The notes beneath the pieces are model-generated. The model had not been told where the DNA came from, did not search any database, and saw only the letters and a program-made list of their open reading frames with translations. Of a DNA stretch of 64,000 nt, positions 1-11,889 are shown in pieces. Positions within the stretch are counted from its first letter, which is position 1, and every line of letters begins with the position of its first letter. The stretch is taken from the NCBI GenBank assembly GCA_015852425.1, contig JAAAIG010000051.1, positions 1 to 64,000 on the forward strand, in the 5' to 3' direction. Source of the DNA: Gryganskiella cystojenkinii (taxonomy: Eukaryota > Mortierellomycota > Mortierellomycetes > Mortierellales > Mortierellaceae). A program made the position numbers and the translations under genes.

Positions 1-260
1 AAAAAATGCGAGGGCACGTTCCATATTCTGATCGCTGCGAAGAAATTTTGTATTCATACGATTGGCGGCTGTTCCAGATAACACGTGCGTTCGTGCATGT
101 ACAATGCGAATATTAAAGAGCCAGTCAGACACCTTCCCTAACGCATAAAATTTTCGGTGCCTAGACGTATTGTTGAGCTATGTGCCACCGGAGTCGACTA
201 GCCTGGCTCGCATGATTTTGACAACGCATTTAAGTGATGCACATCACCCATTTCGACGGG

Positions 261-268
261 TATAAAAA
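261..268 (+). promoter_or_regulatory. TATA-like box of the DUF2235 gene
   Basis: The sequence tataaaaa lies 56 nt before the ATG at 324 but downstream of the first in-frame ATG at 237. If it is the real TATA element, transcription starts after 280 and translation at 324 or 342. This decided the start chosen for the gene. Confidence 0.5.
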
Positions 269-323
269 TTGCAACCGATATCTCACGGCATCGTTTCCTT
301 ATACAAGCAATATATCTCAGTCA

Positions 324-1739
324 ATGGTCATATCAGAAACGATGTCTTCCACAGCTACAGCCGCAACCTCAACCACAGCGACATGCTCAACCGAAATGCA
401 AAAGCTCATAGTCCTCTGCGATGGAACTTGGTGCGGGTCGGAGACCGAAACCAGAACCAACATCTTTCGGCTTGCAAGAATGATCGGTATTTTCGAGGAG
501 CCCAACGATCCCAATTTTATGCCTGGAATAGCAAAGCCAGTTCCACACCCAGACAAAGCCATCGCCGCATGCTATTTTCCTGGCTCTGGACTAGGTGGCT
601 CTTTCTTTGAGTACCTCTTCGATGGGGCCACTGCCAGTGACATCGACAAAGACTGTATCAGAGTATACAGATACATTGTCCAGCATTACACTCCATGCCA
701 CGAGGTCTGGATGTTCGGTCTTAGTCGCGGTGCTTACACTGTGCGATGTGTCGCTGGTATGATCAACAACTGTGGTATTCTCAGGCAAAACGACGAAGGT
801 CTTGTTAATAAGGTCTACGAGATTTATCGCAGCCGTGACGAGGCAGATCACCCAGGATCACAGAAGAGTCGCGAATTCAGAACGCAACATAGTCACAGTG
901 TGGCCACTCCGATCAAGTTCATGGGACTATTTGACACCGTAGGCGCTCTGGGTATTCCATTTTTGGAGCCCGGCAAAGGTCTTGCGTATCGTGAGTTTTA
1001 CGATACCAAGGTCTCTTGTGCCGTCGAGAAAGTATACCACGCCATATCTATGCATGACCGATTGTGGGGCTTTGAGCCTTGTCACGCATTGCCAGCCAGC
1101 GATCGAATTGGACAAAAGTTTGAGATCCACGAGCGTTGGTTCCCAGGCTGTCACTATGATCTGGGTCGCCAACGATTTCGGTTTCTGCGATATGGACCGA
1201 GTTGGCCTGAACGCATGCTTGGTCTTATCCTAAGTCCTCTATCGTACGTCATTGAGCCCAACCAGGTCTTTGCCGATCTTGTGCTGAAATGGATGCTTGA
1301 GAAAATCCGGCTGCATGATCCACAAAGGTTAATTATCCGAAATATAGACCACGAAATCGACCAATCAATCCTGGACATGAGGAACCCCACACTAGCCTAC
1401 ACGGGCAGTGGAGACATCTATGACAATCTCCCTGCTTTCGGGCCCGCGGGAAGACTGTGGGAACTTCTAACCTTTGTATTCCCAGCCAAACTGTTCCCGG
1501 GCTTTGCGGCCGTCATTAACGCTCTGACTCAAACGCGAGATCGGATAATTTCTGACCCTACCGGGGAACTGACACAGTACTATCAAAGTTGTCCTCAGCT
1601 GGGTGGTAGAAAGGTTTCAGACCTTGGAAGGATCGGTCCTACTGTGCCACAAAGATATCCAAGTCGAACGTATGAAAATTTCATTTCATACTTGACACTC
1701 TCTGGAAGTTCTCCAGCTGAGGGGTCGTCGCCCTGTTAA
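324..1739 (+). CDS. DUF2235 (T6SS phospholipase-like) alpha/beta-hydrolase
   Basis: An intronless gene of about 471 aa. After a short Ser/Thr/Ala-rich leader, the DUF2235 fold begins with LIVLCDGTWCG and continues with PGSGLGG, the nucleophile elbow GLSRGAYTVR (catalytic Ser of a G-x-S-x-G-type site), the GLFDTVGALGIP block and the late WFPGCHYDLG block that supplies the conserved His. DUF2235 is the catalytic domain found in bacterial Tle1-type lipases and is common in fungal proteins of unknown substrate. All expected motifs are present, so activity is plausible, probably on an ester or phospholipid. No signal peptide or clear membrane segment is seen. An upstream in-frame ATG at 237 would add 29 residues, but the TATA-like box lies inside that extension, so 324 (or 342) is preferred. 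An AATAAA signal lies at 1793-1798. Family assignment is firm; substrate is unknown. Confidence 0.88.
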   Translation: MVISETMSSTATAATSTTATCSTEMQKLIVLCDGTWCGSETETRTNIFRLARMIGIFEEPNDPNFMPGIAKPVPHPDKAIAACYFPGSGLGGSFFEYLFDGATASDIDKDCIRVYRYIVQHYTPCHEVWMFGLSRGAYTVRCVAGMINNCGILRQNDEGLVNKVYEIYRSRDEADHPGSQKSREFRTQHSHSVATPIKFMGLFDTVGALGIPFLEPGKGLAYREFYDTKVSCAVEKVYHAISMHDRLWGFEPCHALPASDRIGQKFEIHERWFPGCHYDLGRQRFRFLRYGPSWPERMLGLILSPLSYVIEPNQVFADLVLKWMLEKIRLHDPQRLIIRNIDHEIDQSILDMRNPTLAYTGSGDIYDNLPAFGPAGRLWELLTFVFPAKLFPGFAAVINALTQTRDRIISDPTGELTQYYQSCPQLGGRKVSDLGRIGPTVPQRYPSRTYENFISYLTLSGSSPAEGSSPC

Positions 1740-2240
1740 AATAAGGTTCTGTTAAAGGAAAGATCTGTGTACCAAGCAAGTTCTTGAGAAAAAATAAAGC
1801 CAACTACCACATATTTCCTTTGGTACCCCTTAAAAGTCTCTGGCATTATTCGCTTTCTCTCTCTTCAGGAACTTATTTTTGTCATCTATTTTTTTTTTGT
1901 AGTCTTTGAGAATGTTTGAATATTCGAGACACGCTTACAATTTTCTCCGCAAAGTCGACGAATGAACAGTACGTCCTCCGTAGGGTCTCCACTCTGCCGC
2001 GCTTACACGCATGGACACGCGCATTATTAGTCTTTGAAACTAAGGAACAGCCAAATACGTGAGTTCAAACATCAAAAACCCGCCATTGTGGTATGATGTG
2101 ATAAAAGCTCGATTTGTCCAGTCGCGTTCGTCCAAGAAAATCTCAATCTCGTCTTGAGCCAGATTTTTTTCTTAATTATTATTATTCATCAGATAGTCTT
2201 AATATACAAAAATAACCGTGCCTCGCTATCCCCTCCAAGT
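1740..2240. other. convergent intergenic region with 3' UTRs
   Basis: The stretch between the stop of the DUF2235 gene and the stop of the minus-strand exchanger gene. It holds an AATAAA signal at 1793-1798 and T-rich or A-rich tracts. No coding sequence was seen. Confidence 0.6.
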
Positions 2241-5200
2241 TCAGTTATCCGTCCTGGCATGCATAACTTCGACCACAACATTGACCACCGTGCAAACTAG
2301 ATAAACAACGAGCAAAAACCAACCCCAAGACCTTGACATCCTATACCCATTCCGAGGGACAAAGATAATCGAGGCTAGCAACGTCAACAAAACGCCGATC
2401 AACGACACAAACAGCGTCGGGGATACCTTTAAGGGTATAGGCGCTCCTGTTCTCAACGTCTGATATGTTCCACTGATACCCACTCCCAGGAGCATATCTA
2501 TTAAACATGAACAAATGGAGAGTGAAAGCAGGCTATTAGTTCTACTTGTCCATTTAGCGACCGACGGAATGTCGACCACCTGGAAGCATGCCAGTGTATT
2601 CGTGTGCTCTTAGCGAAATCAAAAAAACTTACTCAAGAGTGGGCCACCAAAGCAAGCTGAAAACGCCATCCGTGGGAATCCCATCCTAGCAATCGTAATG
2701 TTCGCAACCAAGTCGCCCAAACTGTTACCCTGTGAATTGTTCAACAAAGGGAGAAGAATGGCGCGTGGATCATTGTGAGTCTCGTAATTTCTCTGTATCT
2801 TCTCTTCCTGGACTATTGATCTCCAAGCACTTGAACAAAAAGAGAACAACTAAAAGATTGCCCGGAAGTACTTACCATTGCAAAAATGGTCAAGCCGAGG
2901 ATAGCATCGCTCAGACCAAAGATCATTCCGAACGCCTGCAGGATACCGACAACTTCATTCGCGACCAAAAAGATCCACGTGATCGCAACCATGAACCCGA
3001 CAAAGCAAAGAGGTCCATAAAACCGAGGCGGTTGCTCCTCTGTACTGAATCGATGCACCGCATAAGAGAGCACAACACCGATACCCAATGCACCCAGAAT
3101 CGAAAAATAGCCTTCTCCTGCAGCACCTACAATTTGAAAAGTAAAGCATGTAGAAGTCAGCTCAAAGCTCTTGTGACAACGAGATTCAAACATTGCTATT
3201 AAAAATAACTTACTGCTGATCACGGTGGCGACGAAAATCGGTGCTAGCAACATCTGAGCAGTGGTGGCGGTACGACTCCAACCGTCATACTCGTGTTTTG
3301 TTTGATTTTCATCCTCAATGACGATCCTGGGTACCCTTGGCGAGGTATCATTGTTCCCATCCGATTCCTCTTCCTCGTCATCACAGAGCTCTACCACAGG
3401 CAACGTCAGAGTCAAAAGCAGGACCATCGGAATCGATGTGATCGCCAAGAACTTGACAAAAGGCGACTTTTCGTCCCAGTCTAGCAAAGTCGGGAAATAA
3501 ATGGGTTGTATCGTCTTGAATCCGTGGATCAGCTTTTGTGACAATGACCGATGCTGATGTATTGTCATCGCTTCTCTGGATGTCAAATCTTGGGTATGAT
3601 GGATATGGCCAAGATGTTGGTTGGCCGGGTCATGGTGATCAGGAAGGATCAACGATTGTCGAAGGATAGCAGCCTCGTCAATATGATGGGACTGTCGACT
3701 CAACGGTGATGATGACCTAATATCCGACTCATCGTCTGACTCCATGGGTAAGGGTGACGACGCGAGGTCACGGTCCATGTGATGTCGACTATGGGCGTGA
3801 CTCTGGGTATCTTCTTCGGATGATGACGCACCGCTGTTGGGGTAAAGGACGGGTCCTGGTGACAGAGCTGAGCCTGGGTGAGAGCCAACTGCCGATCCTA
3901 TCTGAGAATTCGTGGACCTGGTCGAGTGTTTCCTGTGCGAAGATGATTTTATTCCTGCTGACATGGGTCCGTAATAACTGGGGTCATATGAGGCAACACG
4001 ACCCCTTGATCCCGAAAGTGTCAACGACCGAACAACGTCGTGAAACTACCAGAGTTATGACATAAGGTCAACCAGTTATGAAAAAAAATGAGTGGTCAGT
4101 GATGTATGCTCTTCCTTGTTTTGGATACTTGCCTGAAGACACTAATGCCTGTTCTTCGTACCTCGAACGCAGAGAGAAGTGATGGTCGACGCCGCATCGC
4201 GGGCGTACCTGGAGGTCGCAGAGAAATTGAGTCATCTGCACCTTCTCTGCTGGGGGAAAAAGTGGGAGACTGAACATTGTTAACAACATGACTGCTGCCA
4301 TACGAGCTGACGAGGGTTTGGTCCGAGGATCCAAAATGTTCATGTGCAGTAGATAGACTTGCAGCAGCAGATATGTACCCATCATCGTGCTCACTATCTT
4401 CATACGCGTCAAACGGTCCAGTTTGCAGCTGAGTGTTGATCCTGAGTGGCTCTATAGATATCGTCGATCGAGAGTAGAAAGGAGTTACAAACAAAACGAG
4501 AAGGATATTGCGTGTTGTCAGTCTTGAATTCCAGAGAGTCACATCGACTAGCATCCACAAGAGCTTGCCCCTGTATTGCCTTACTGTTCCTCCTTGGGTT
4601 GCTGTTGCTAAGAAGAGTCTGCTCCTCATCCGGCAATAGCAATTCGTCCTCGCTGTCCTGACCATTGTCGTTATCCTCGTCTTCGTAGAGATTCCGTGCG
4701 CGCTCCTCTAGTTCTCGTTCAGATTTGACTCGTTGGTGCCACCAATTGCCGACGACGACAAACGAGACATAGAATAGGTAGTAGCCGATCAAGAAGAGAC
4801 TCTCCACGAGCGTGATCTTGCCATCGATGACTGCAAAGAGCGTAAAGAGGACACATCCTGCAAAGAAGATCACATCGCGTAAGAAGGGAGCCCGACTGAC
4901 TTTGAACGGTTTGATGATAGCCATGGACCCTACTACCACCGAGGTGATGAAGGATGCAGCACCTGTTGCGAGAAGAGTTTCAAGGGAAAGAGTGAGATTG
5001 TGAATATCGACATTGTTATTTTGAATTATTATTCCTCTTTTTTTCTTTCCACGGACGTATCGTTTATATAATCCTACCTACAAGCTCGCCAACAGCCAGA
5101 GATGCACTCCCAGCGCCCATAGCTGAAAAGGTACTGAACACGTCTGGTGATCCATTTCCGAATGCCAAGAATGTTACACCAGTCTATTGATATGAAAAGG

Positions 5201-6097
5201 GAAAGGGAACAAAAAATCACAGATATTAGCTTTGGTCTTCAAAAATCGACACGTTTCCAAGGTTGCGGACCAAACTGTCGAGGCTTCGTAGACTCACCAT
5301 GCTTTCTGAGAGATGCAGTTTCTTGGCGATGGTGTTCAAGTTGGGACCTAGAGGTGGTGGTGGTGGTGGTGGGGGGGGGGATATGATTAGCAAAAGGGCG
5401 CGCAAGATAAAGGAGTAAAACCACATTTAACAAAGCACGATACCCACAAACTTACAAAAAAAGTCCGAAGCTGCCACACCCACGAATCCGAACAAGAAGA
5501 CCATCCAGATAGCCTATAAGACGCGGATATATAAAGAAGACAAAAAGTGGAAACAACAAAAAGCGTTAAAATCGAGGCTCCTATTTGATTTAATGTCATT
5601 ATGCAACCATGCAACCCCTTGTTTGGTTCCTTTGGATAACGTGTGTAGCAAATGGGGAAAGGGAGGGGATAGGAGGTCCGAGGAAAGTAGACCGAGTGCC
5701 CTTTTCTTACCAATATCGTCACGGCGAGAGCAGGTACTGTGCGGAGGTCGCAAAAGTAAAAGTGTAGATAATTGATCAATCCTGCAGGGTAGTCGGAGCA
5801 GTACTCTCGAACGTAGGCACACTGGTCAGGGTGTAACCATACGTCTTGGCACTATGTGAAGAGACAAGTGAGTGTGGCTTTGGTCAGCTAAAAAGAAAGA
5901 TGACACAAGAGTCTATTGCTTTTTGGTGAAGAGCAGCCAGGTACCTGAGAATCGCCCTCGAGGAGATCCCGTTTCCAAAGGCTAGTTGATACGGCAGTGT
6001 TGGCTTGTCGGAGGTACTGTTGTGGCCAGAGGGAGAGGGTCGTCTGGGCAAAAAGGAACACGGTCAAGACCAGGTAAAAGGGCCGTGAACCTGCCAT
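2241..6097 (-). CDS. NCLX-like sodium/cation-calcium exchanger (CaCA superfamily)
   Basis: An eleven-exon membrane exchanger of about 870 aa. Exons: 6097-5945, 5851-5711, 5513-5456, 5347-5298, 5183-5078, 4962-4585, 4451-4162, 4045-3214, 3126-2876, 2729-2633, 2497-2241; all phases join. A signal-like hydrophobic N-terminus is followed by the family signature YCSDYPAGLINYLHFYFC. The alpha-1 repeat reads CPNLNTIAKKL...TFLAFGNGSPDVF (near residues 117-150). An acidic, Ser-rich cytosolic loop of several hundred residues follows. The alpha-2 repeat GNSLGDLVANITIARMG begins near residue 754 and runs into NMLLGVGISGTY. Both alpha repeats carry the N/D/S ion-coordinating residues. This layout matches SLC8B1/NCLX and the related fungal vacuolar or mitochondrial exchangers. 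The likely role is moving Ca2+ in exchange for Na+ or H+ across an organelle membrane; the organelle cannot be read from sequence. The acceptor of the short exon 4 lies beside a C-run and ACC repeat. Confidence 0.9.
5353..5382 (-). repeat. (ACC)n plus C-run in exchanger intron 4
   Basis: On the plus strand this is a GGT repeat followed by ten or more G. On the coding strand it forms the polypyrimidine tract just before the exon 4 acceptor, so length changes here could affect splicing. Confidence 0.8.
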
Positions 6098-7260
6098 TTA
6101 GAAGAATGTGAGGTACGGGAGAGGTAGGTCAATTGTCGAATGGAAGAGAGAGGAGAAGGTGCGGTACGTGACAAGTGGAGGATGTGTGAGAGGGTAGAGG
6201 GATCGAGTCGAATGAGAGAGTGGAGGGACGTCTAATTCATGAAGGAAAAGATATTAAAGAGAAAAGGGTCATGGAATCAGAGAAGGGGGAGAAGAGTGTG
6301 TGTGTGCCAAGGACATTCAAACTTTCCCCACCAAAAAGTATGAAAGTGACCGCAGACTGACTCTCGAACAGAGCAGAGCGAAAACGGGCTGAGTTGTCGG
6401 ACCCCTTCTCGTCGTTCTTTTTCTTTCTCACGTTGCCTCTTTTCCTCTTTCCCTCCCTAGGCTAATATACATTCAACAATTCGTCATTCCGTCAGCATCT
6501 CGTTTCTTCAGCTTTACCAGGGATTGGGCGGTCTGGACTCTTTTTTTTTTTTTTTTTTTTTTCTTCCTCTCAGAAAGGACAAAGGTAGCAAACAATGACG
6601 AACACTACTCCAGTCCTTTTTCATCGAACTAGCGCACAATTGCTTTTTTTTTCTATTTTAAATACTTCTTCGAACGAATCACGCTCTGGGAGGGAGAACA
6701 TTTGTCCTCCTCAGGACTGCGACATCATGGAAGAGACAATGCTCGACAGGATTGACAGAATGTGTCCAGTCTGTCTCTTTTCATTTCCCTGCAACACTAT
6801 GAAAGTCCGCCACAACGTATCGATACCTTTCCCTCAGCAACCACGCTCCACCTCCATATAACATCCAGCCTGGACCCTTTGCAACTATCAGATGACCCTT
6901 CAGGGCAAATTAGCATTATTTCGCGTTCTTTTATGATTCTCGCCTTGCCTGAGACAGGAACAGAAAGTCGACAAAGAAAAATCTTTGATCAAACCCCAGA
7001 TCCCTCTTTCCAAGGAAGGACCATCAGTCGACGGGATTCCTACCTTTCAGCAAGAGGGTCAGATCATGTGTGGACTGACTTGCAGATTCGAGGATGACAG
7101 AACTGTTCTTTACTTTGCGACATCAACTTTGACCAAAACTGTCCCCACCACGATATCCGAGAAAGTCCATTTTTTTTGTTTTCTGAGTAATCAAAAAAAA
7201 ATCATCATTTTGGCTATCTTTTTATCATGAACTGTTCCAGTCGCGGTCAAAGTCCTTCTT
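6098..7260. other. intergenic region between two minus-strand genes
   Basis: It contains the exchanger promoter side, a run of 22 T at 6541-6562 and the 3' flank of the SANT gene. Short open frames here have no recognisable domain. I see no RNA gene. Confidence 0.5.
6541..6562 (+). repeat. poly-T run (22 nt)
   Basis: An uninterrupted run of 22 T, interpreted as a homopolymer between genes rather than a transcript end. Confidence 0.9.
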
Positions 7261-9777
7261 TCAAATCCGCATAGGAATCTCTTCCAGCGTGAACCGCTTG
7301 TCAATCATAAACTCGCTCTTGTACAGGATTCGTTTCGGTTGCTGGAGCTCAGTCGCGGGTGCTCCGGCGGTGATGACACTCTGACGAGGATCTGCAATCG
7401 GTTCACCGCCTTCTTGGACATCATGAGGGGTCAAGGGACGGGATCCAGCAGGGCTACTCAGATTCGGGATCGGGTATAAACTTAGCGTACTCTGAAGCTG
7501 TTGCGGAGGCGACGAATCCCTACTGTAACCACCTCTGCTGCTATCGCCACCCGTCATCGCCATGCCATATTGCTGGAGTTGAGGCTGACCCTGGAGATGT
7601 TCGGTAGAGTGCAAACCCTGAGGGTAATAATGACTCTGTCGTTGCTGGTAGAGTTGATCCTGGACCTGGATCTGGGACCGACGAGGGTGTGTACCTCCAA
7701 ACTTCATAAAGACGATGGGTTCATGATCTGCCTCATCATCCGCTTCTCCGTCCGTGGTAGCAGCTCGGCGACGACGGTAATTAGGACGACTGGTACTGTT
7801 GTTGTTGTGATTCTCGGAGAGACCATGATGGATCCTATCCTGATCCTCGTCCATGCCACTATCGCTGCTCTGCATCCCTTGCATGGCCTCGAGTTCCTCA
7901 TCATCGTCCATCTTTCTATCATCGACCTCGGAATCATCATCGTCCTCATCAATCGCACCGTCCTCGCGGGGGCAGTAAAGCTTCTTGTACTCGGTCTCGA
8001 TCTCCTTGTCCGTCCGGTGAAGGTTCATCATCTCTCGGATCTTGGACCACTGACCCTGCAATCGGAACCTTGTCGCGGCCAAGTACAACGCTTCTCGCTC
8101 TGCTTGAGTCCAGCTCTTTGAATGGAGAACAAGAATGCCTGGGTCGGGAGTGACTCGAGGATCTTCCTCCTGCTTGATCTGAGGATGCTGATGATCTGCT
8201 TCTTGTTGATGATCCAAGGTAGAAGAGTTGGACTCGACATTCTCAGGAGACACAGAAGGAGAGGCTGACGACGATGTATTGACCGTCGAAGCTTGACCCA
8301 AACGTCCGTCATCCGGTAAGCCCCATGGGTAGACAAATCCTTTGTCGGCCGATCGAGAAGCAGTCATCGGTGGAGCCGGATAGTTGAACACACAGACCAA
8401 AGGCGCGACCATCGAGGGAATGAACGAGGGCAAAGCTGCCGATAAGAGCTGGGAACACGCAGTCGAGTACGACGTACTCAAGTAGGCTGAGAGGACCTCA
8501 GATTGTCCAGAACGAGAGATCGCGATGCTGTGCTTCTCCTCGCTTTTTGAAGCCTCGCTATCATCGCCATTGTGGCTGCTGCAAGCCAATGCTACATCAT
8601 CAAAGGCACTCTCAAGGTCGTGATCTTCTTGGTTCCGTCTAGTCGATAGATCTTCGCCGTGACCTCGGAGCTCAGAAGTGGGTTGTCTTTCAGCATTGGC
8701 TCTGGTATCGCCACCCTCCTCGCTATAGGCACCAGTATACGCTGTGAGAGCTGGAATCTGGGACAGGAAACTATGCGTCAACGCGAACGCATACCTTGAT
8801 CCGGGAGCATCCTTGAGTCGACTCAATACCATTTCGACCTGTTTATGGACCTGAGCCTCGACGGACTTGACACCTTGGTGGAGATCGTAAAGAATGGTCT
8901 CTCGAGCTCGGGCACGACGTCTTCGGATCCTCTCCGAGAGTTGCAGCAAGTTTTCACGCGCAAGTTGACGAGCACGAGGCGGAGGGACAATCACATGGGC
9001 TCCGAGAGTCTCACGAAATGAAGTTAAATGGCCTAATAATCGAGCGCGTTCCTTTTCTCGGACTGTGGCCCAATCCGAGTATTGGTTAGTTCGGGATGGT
9101 GGCGGGGTAAGAGGGCGAGGAGATTGGCTTCGATCAGGGTACGGACGGACATGCGGGGAGGGGTGTCGACTTGGTGGTGCTGATAAAGCGGGAAATGTGG
9201 ATGAATTAGTGGTGGATGAGGATACAGTTGTTGAAGGATGTAATAATGAGGCTGAGCCCGACATTGCTGAGGGTTGCGGGGAAGAAGAAGAGCCTTGGTG
9301 AACCGCTGAGGGGGGAGTAATAGCATGGGGGTGTCGGTTGTGAAAACGATGGTGAGAGTGAGACTCGGTCGGTCTCCGAGGAGGCTGCTGTCGTTGTCGC
9401 TGGTGCTCTACGCGTTGGCGATGAAACTCGAGGTAGGCGACCCGAAGTTGATCTTGTTGTTGAGCGCTCTTGTCGTGTCGATGTTGGAGTTCACTTCTCA
9501 GTTGTTGTTGTTTTGAGATCCGACGGTAATCGTGGTGGTGTTGGTTGTGATGGGGTGCTCTGGGTATTGAGTTATCTCTTGAGTGTCGGTGATGAGAGCG
9601 AGTGGGGAGGACAATATGCTGGTCTTGTGGGGTCGAATTTGGCGAGTAAGAGGATAAAGGGGAGGACGTTGTTGCTATTGTCGGGTAATTTGTTGGGTGT
9701 GTGATCAAGTGGTGAGATGCCGACAGAGAGATGGGTGGTCGCGAGGACAGGGCGTTCGCGCGTCGTTCTGGCGGCAT
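7261..9777 (-). CDS. large disordered protein with a C-terminal SANT/Myb-like domain
   Basis: A single-exon 838-aa protein starting MPPERRANALSSR. The first 230 residues are low-complexity (Ser/Thr/Pro, His and Gln clusters). Residues about 235-365 form a basic, helix-prone block with WATVREKERARLL and an Arg-rich LSERIRRRRARARETI stretch. A second conserved-looking block includes FNYPAPPMTASRSADKG. A single SANT-like domain lies near residues 554-605 (WTQAEREALYLAATRF...WSKIREMM...KEIETEYKKLY), with the spaced aromatic residues of the fold. An acidic Asp/Glu run follows. One SANT domain next to disordered tails suggests a chromatin-associated or transcriptional protein in the nucleus, but no orthologue is recognised. 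The ATG at 9777 is the first in frame. The following 2.1 kb contains no obvious upstream exon. Confidence 0.85.
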   Translation of the reverse strand: MPPERRANALSSRPPISLSASHHLITHPTNYPTIATTSSPLSSYSPNSTPQDQHIVLPTRSHHRHSRDNSIPRAPHHNQHHHDYRRISKQQQLRSELQHRHDKSAQQQDQLRVAYLEFHRQRVEHQRQRQQPPRRPTESHSHHRFHNRHPHAITPPSAVHQGSSSSPQPSAMSGSASLLHPSTTVSSSTTNSSTFPALSAPPSRHPSPHVRPYPDRSQSPRPLTPPPSRTNQYSDWATVREKERARLLGHLTSFRETLGAHVIVPPPRARQLARENLLQLSERIRRRRARARETILYDLHQGVKSVEAQVHKQVEMVLSRLKDAPGSRYAFALTHSFLSQIPALTAYTGAYSEEGGDTRANAERQPTSELRGHGEDLSTRRNQEDHDLESAFDDVALACSSHNGDDSEASKSEEKHSIAISRSGQSEVLSAYLSTSYSTACSQLLSAALPSFIPSMVAPLVCVFNYPAPPMTASRSADKGFVYPWGLPDDGRLGQASTVNTSSSASPSVSPENVESNSSTLDHQQEADHQHPQIKQEEDPRVTPDPGILVLHSKSWTQAEREALYLAATRFRLQGQWSKIREMMNLHRTDKEIETEYKKLYCPREDGAIDEDDDDSEVDDRKMDDDEELEAMQGMQSSDSGMDEDQDRIHHGLSENHNNNSTSRPNYRRRRAATTDGEADDEADHEPIVFMKFGGTHPRRSQIQVQDQLYQQRQSHYYPQGLHSTEHLQGQPQLQQYGMAMTGGDSSRGGYSRDSSPPQQLQSTLSLYPIPNLSSPAGSRPLTPHDVQEGGEPIADPRQSVITAGAPATELQQPKRILYKSEFMIDKRFTLEEIPMRI

Positions 9778-10090
9778 GTTTGTTCACAGGACGCGTTGGA
9801 GAAGTGATGGCGAAGGGGGTTGAAGAGGGGGAAAGAAATGAAAAGGTACAAAGAGATCGATCTAAACAGGTGAAGGAAGAAAGAGGAGAGAAGGAAAAGA
9901 ATGCCGTCAGTGATTGCGTTGTAGCTGTTGCATGGTCCGAGCACTTGTTCTCGCTCTCCTTTTCTTTTATATTTTAAAAAGATGGTCGATCAGAGCATAG
10001 CCCTGTCCAGACCAAGGACGTATCCAATTCCGCCCAAGAGTGAACATCTCTATTTCTCTATCTGTTCCTTGGTAGCCATTTTGTTCTCAG

Positions 10091-10111
10091 GCCACCACCA
10101 CCACCACCACC
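10091..10111 (+). repeat. (CCA)n microsatellite
   Basis: About seven CCA units in an intergenic region, ending at catgctg. Confidence 0.8.
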
Positions 10112-11875
10112 ATGCTGACGATTGCTGCTGTCAAAGAATCAGTCGTGTCTACCAAAGGAGCGAGTTTCTAAAGATCGGCTCGCGATGGTTTTGTAAAAAA
10201 AAAAAAGAAATACCTGAACGATAGAATTTGTGTTCCAAGCGTCTATGGTGCTTGTTCTGTCGGAGAAGACTGAGGAATGAAGGAGGGGAGGAAGTGCGAG
10301 AACTCGACGCCAATGAATGCAATGCAATGAAATGGGAGGTGATGGGATAGTGGTTTGAATGTTACGAATGGAGAAACAAACAGAGAGAAATTGAGCAAGA
10401 GAAAGAAAACAAAAATAAATCGTGCAGTAGTGCGAAAAACAGCCAAAAGGGAAACAAAGAGACAAAGAGAAGGTTGGTGGACGATATCTTTCTCTCCAAA
10501 ATATACTCGTCGCCGGACAAGAACGAAGGACAAACACGCTCTTCTCTTCCCTGGACTTTCCCTTTCTTACCATCGATAGGCTTTTTGACGTGATGAGAAG
10601 CATCCCAGTCCCGGTTGCCTGCGGAGAATGTGTTTTTTAAGGTGTCTGTTCTTGGTTCCTCTTTGGCCATCACTTCTTTCACGATTCACCACCATGACCC
10701 TATCTTTGCGTTTTCTCGCCTCAACATCGGCCCCCCCCTCCCCATCCGCCCTCTAGTCCGGGTACATCCCCATCCGTTTTTTTGTTGCTGGATCAATAAA
10801 AAAAATAAGATATCATCTTCGCCTCAAGGTTGCAGGAAAGCGGTTTGAGTGACCTGTTGGGCCAGCTAGTCATTTTTTTTATCGTCAGGTCAGTCCGGCT
10901 CGTCAAGGTTCCACAACAAACAAACAAACTTTTTACTTTTTTACACTTTCTCTATTTCCATTCAAGATTCAAAGAACCATTTTAGAAAACACACTCACAA
11001 GTGGCTCGGTCTTTTTATTGTTTAAGCGTCTAGCGGATGGACGCCGCTGGGTGATCAGGGTTTCACCCCAAACCCTCTTCTTCCACACTGAAGTTCGCTT
11101 CCCCAGCAGCCGCGATCTCCCTCTTTATCTTTGTCGAGTCCCAGAGCTTTTCGTTTCTTTTCGATCGGGTCTTCTTCAAAATGGCGGAATTATTTCAATC
11201 GGTCCGAAAAGAATAGGGCGATCACTTTGAAGGAATCCTTCTCTCCTTTCGCTCCGAGAGAACTCCGGCTCGCTTCGTGTTTTTTTGCCTCCGGTCACGC
11301 CAAATTGTCACGTCCAAAAAAATAAAAAATTTAAAAAACCAGCTTTTGGTTCGGCTGGTCTGGTAGGGAGGCATCTCCGCTCTTCCTCCGTTCAAGGACA
11401 TTGGGTGGTGTCCAAGTCTGATCTCATGTCTGAATCTGAGATAGCACAACCTAAACCACCAGAGTCTTTTTTGGTCAGTAATTCCCACCTTTCTCGCTTT
11501 ACTAAGAATTCTCGCGTCCTTGCAAACACGCTTCGCAGTTGTTCTAACCTGCCCGCTATGATAAATATCAATACTCGACGTTCATACTCAGACGGATACC
11601 ATTTCAGACCCCAGCCGATCAACTTATGACAAGGTTGCCTTTCAATTTTTTTTTTGGCCTCGACTGGTGCCTCCTCCACAATAATATTGACTAGCGGTTG
11701 GGACCGGGCCTTTCACACCGGCTGAGTGGCCGTGCTCGTTGTCTTTGACCTGCATTGATGTTTGAGCACACAAAAAAATCACAAAGGTCGCTTTAAAATA
11801 ACCCGATGGTGCAAACAGACCGGCAGATTGTCAATCCTCCCTCACGCCTTGAGGCAGTGCGAAAAGAGTGGCAAC

Positions 11876-11886
11876 CAGCAAAAAAG
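11876..11886 (-). terminator. Pol III T-run after the tRNA
   Basis: On the minus strand, CTTTTTTGC follows the tRNA 3' end within 10 nt. Runs of four or more T terminate RNA polymerase III. Confidence 0.7.
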
Positions 11887-11889
11887 TAA

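Larger units (their letters stand above)
9778..11889. other. gene-poor region
   Basis: About 2.1 kb between the SANT gene start and the tRNA gene. It contains a CAC/CCA microsatellite at 10091-10111 and numerous A or T runs. Small open frames exist on both strands, but none has a domain, a signal peptide followed by conserved cysteines, or splice sites that build a longer gene. It probably holds the long 5' leader of the SANT gene. Confidence 0.5.

Noticed and set aside
10362..10682. Overlapping frames on both strands near 10.1-10.7 kb
   Set aside because: Homopolymer-driven, mutually overlapping and domain-free; more likely the leader of the SANT gene.
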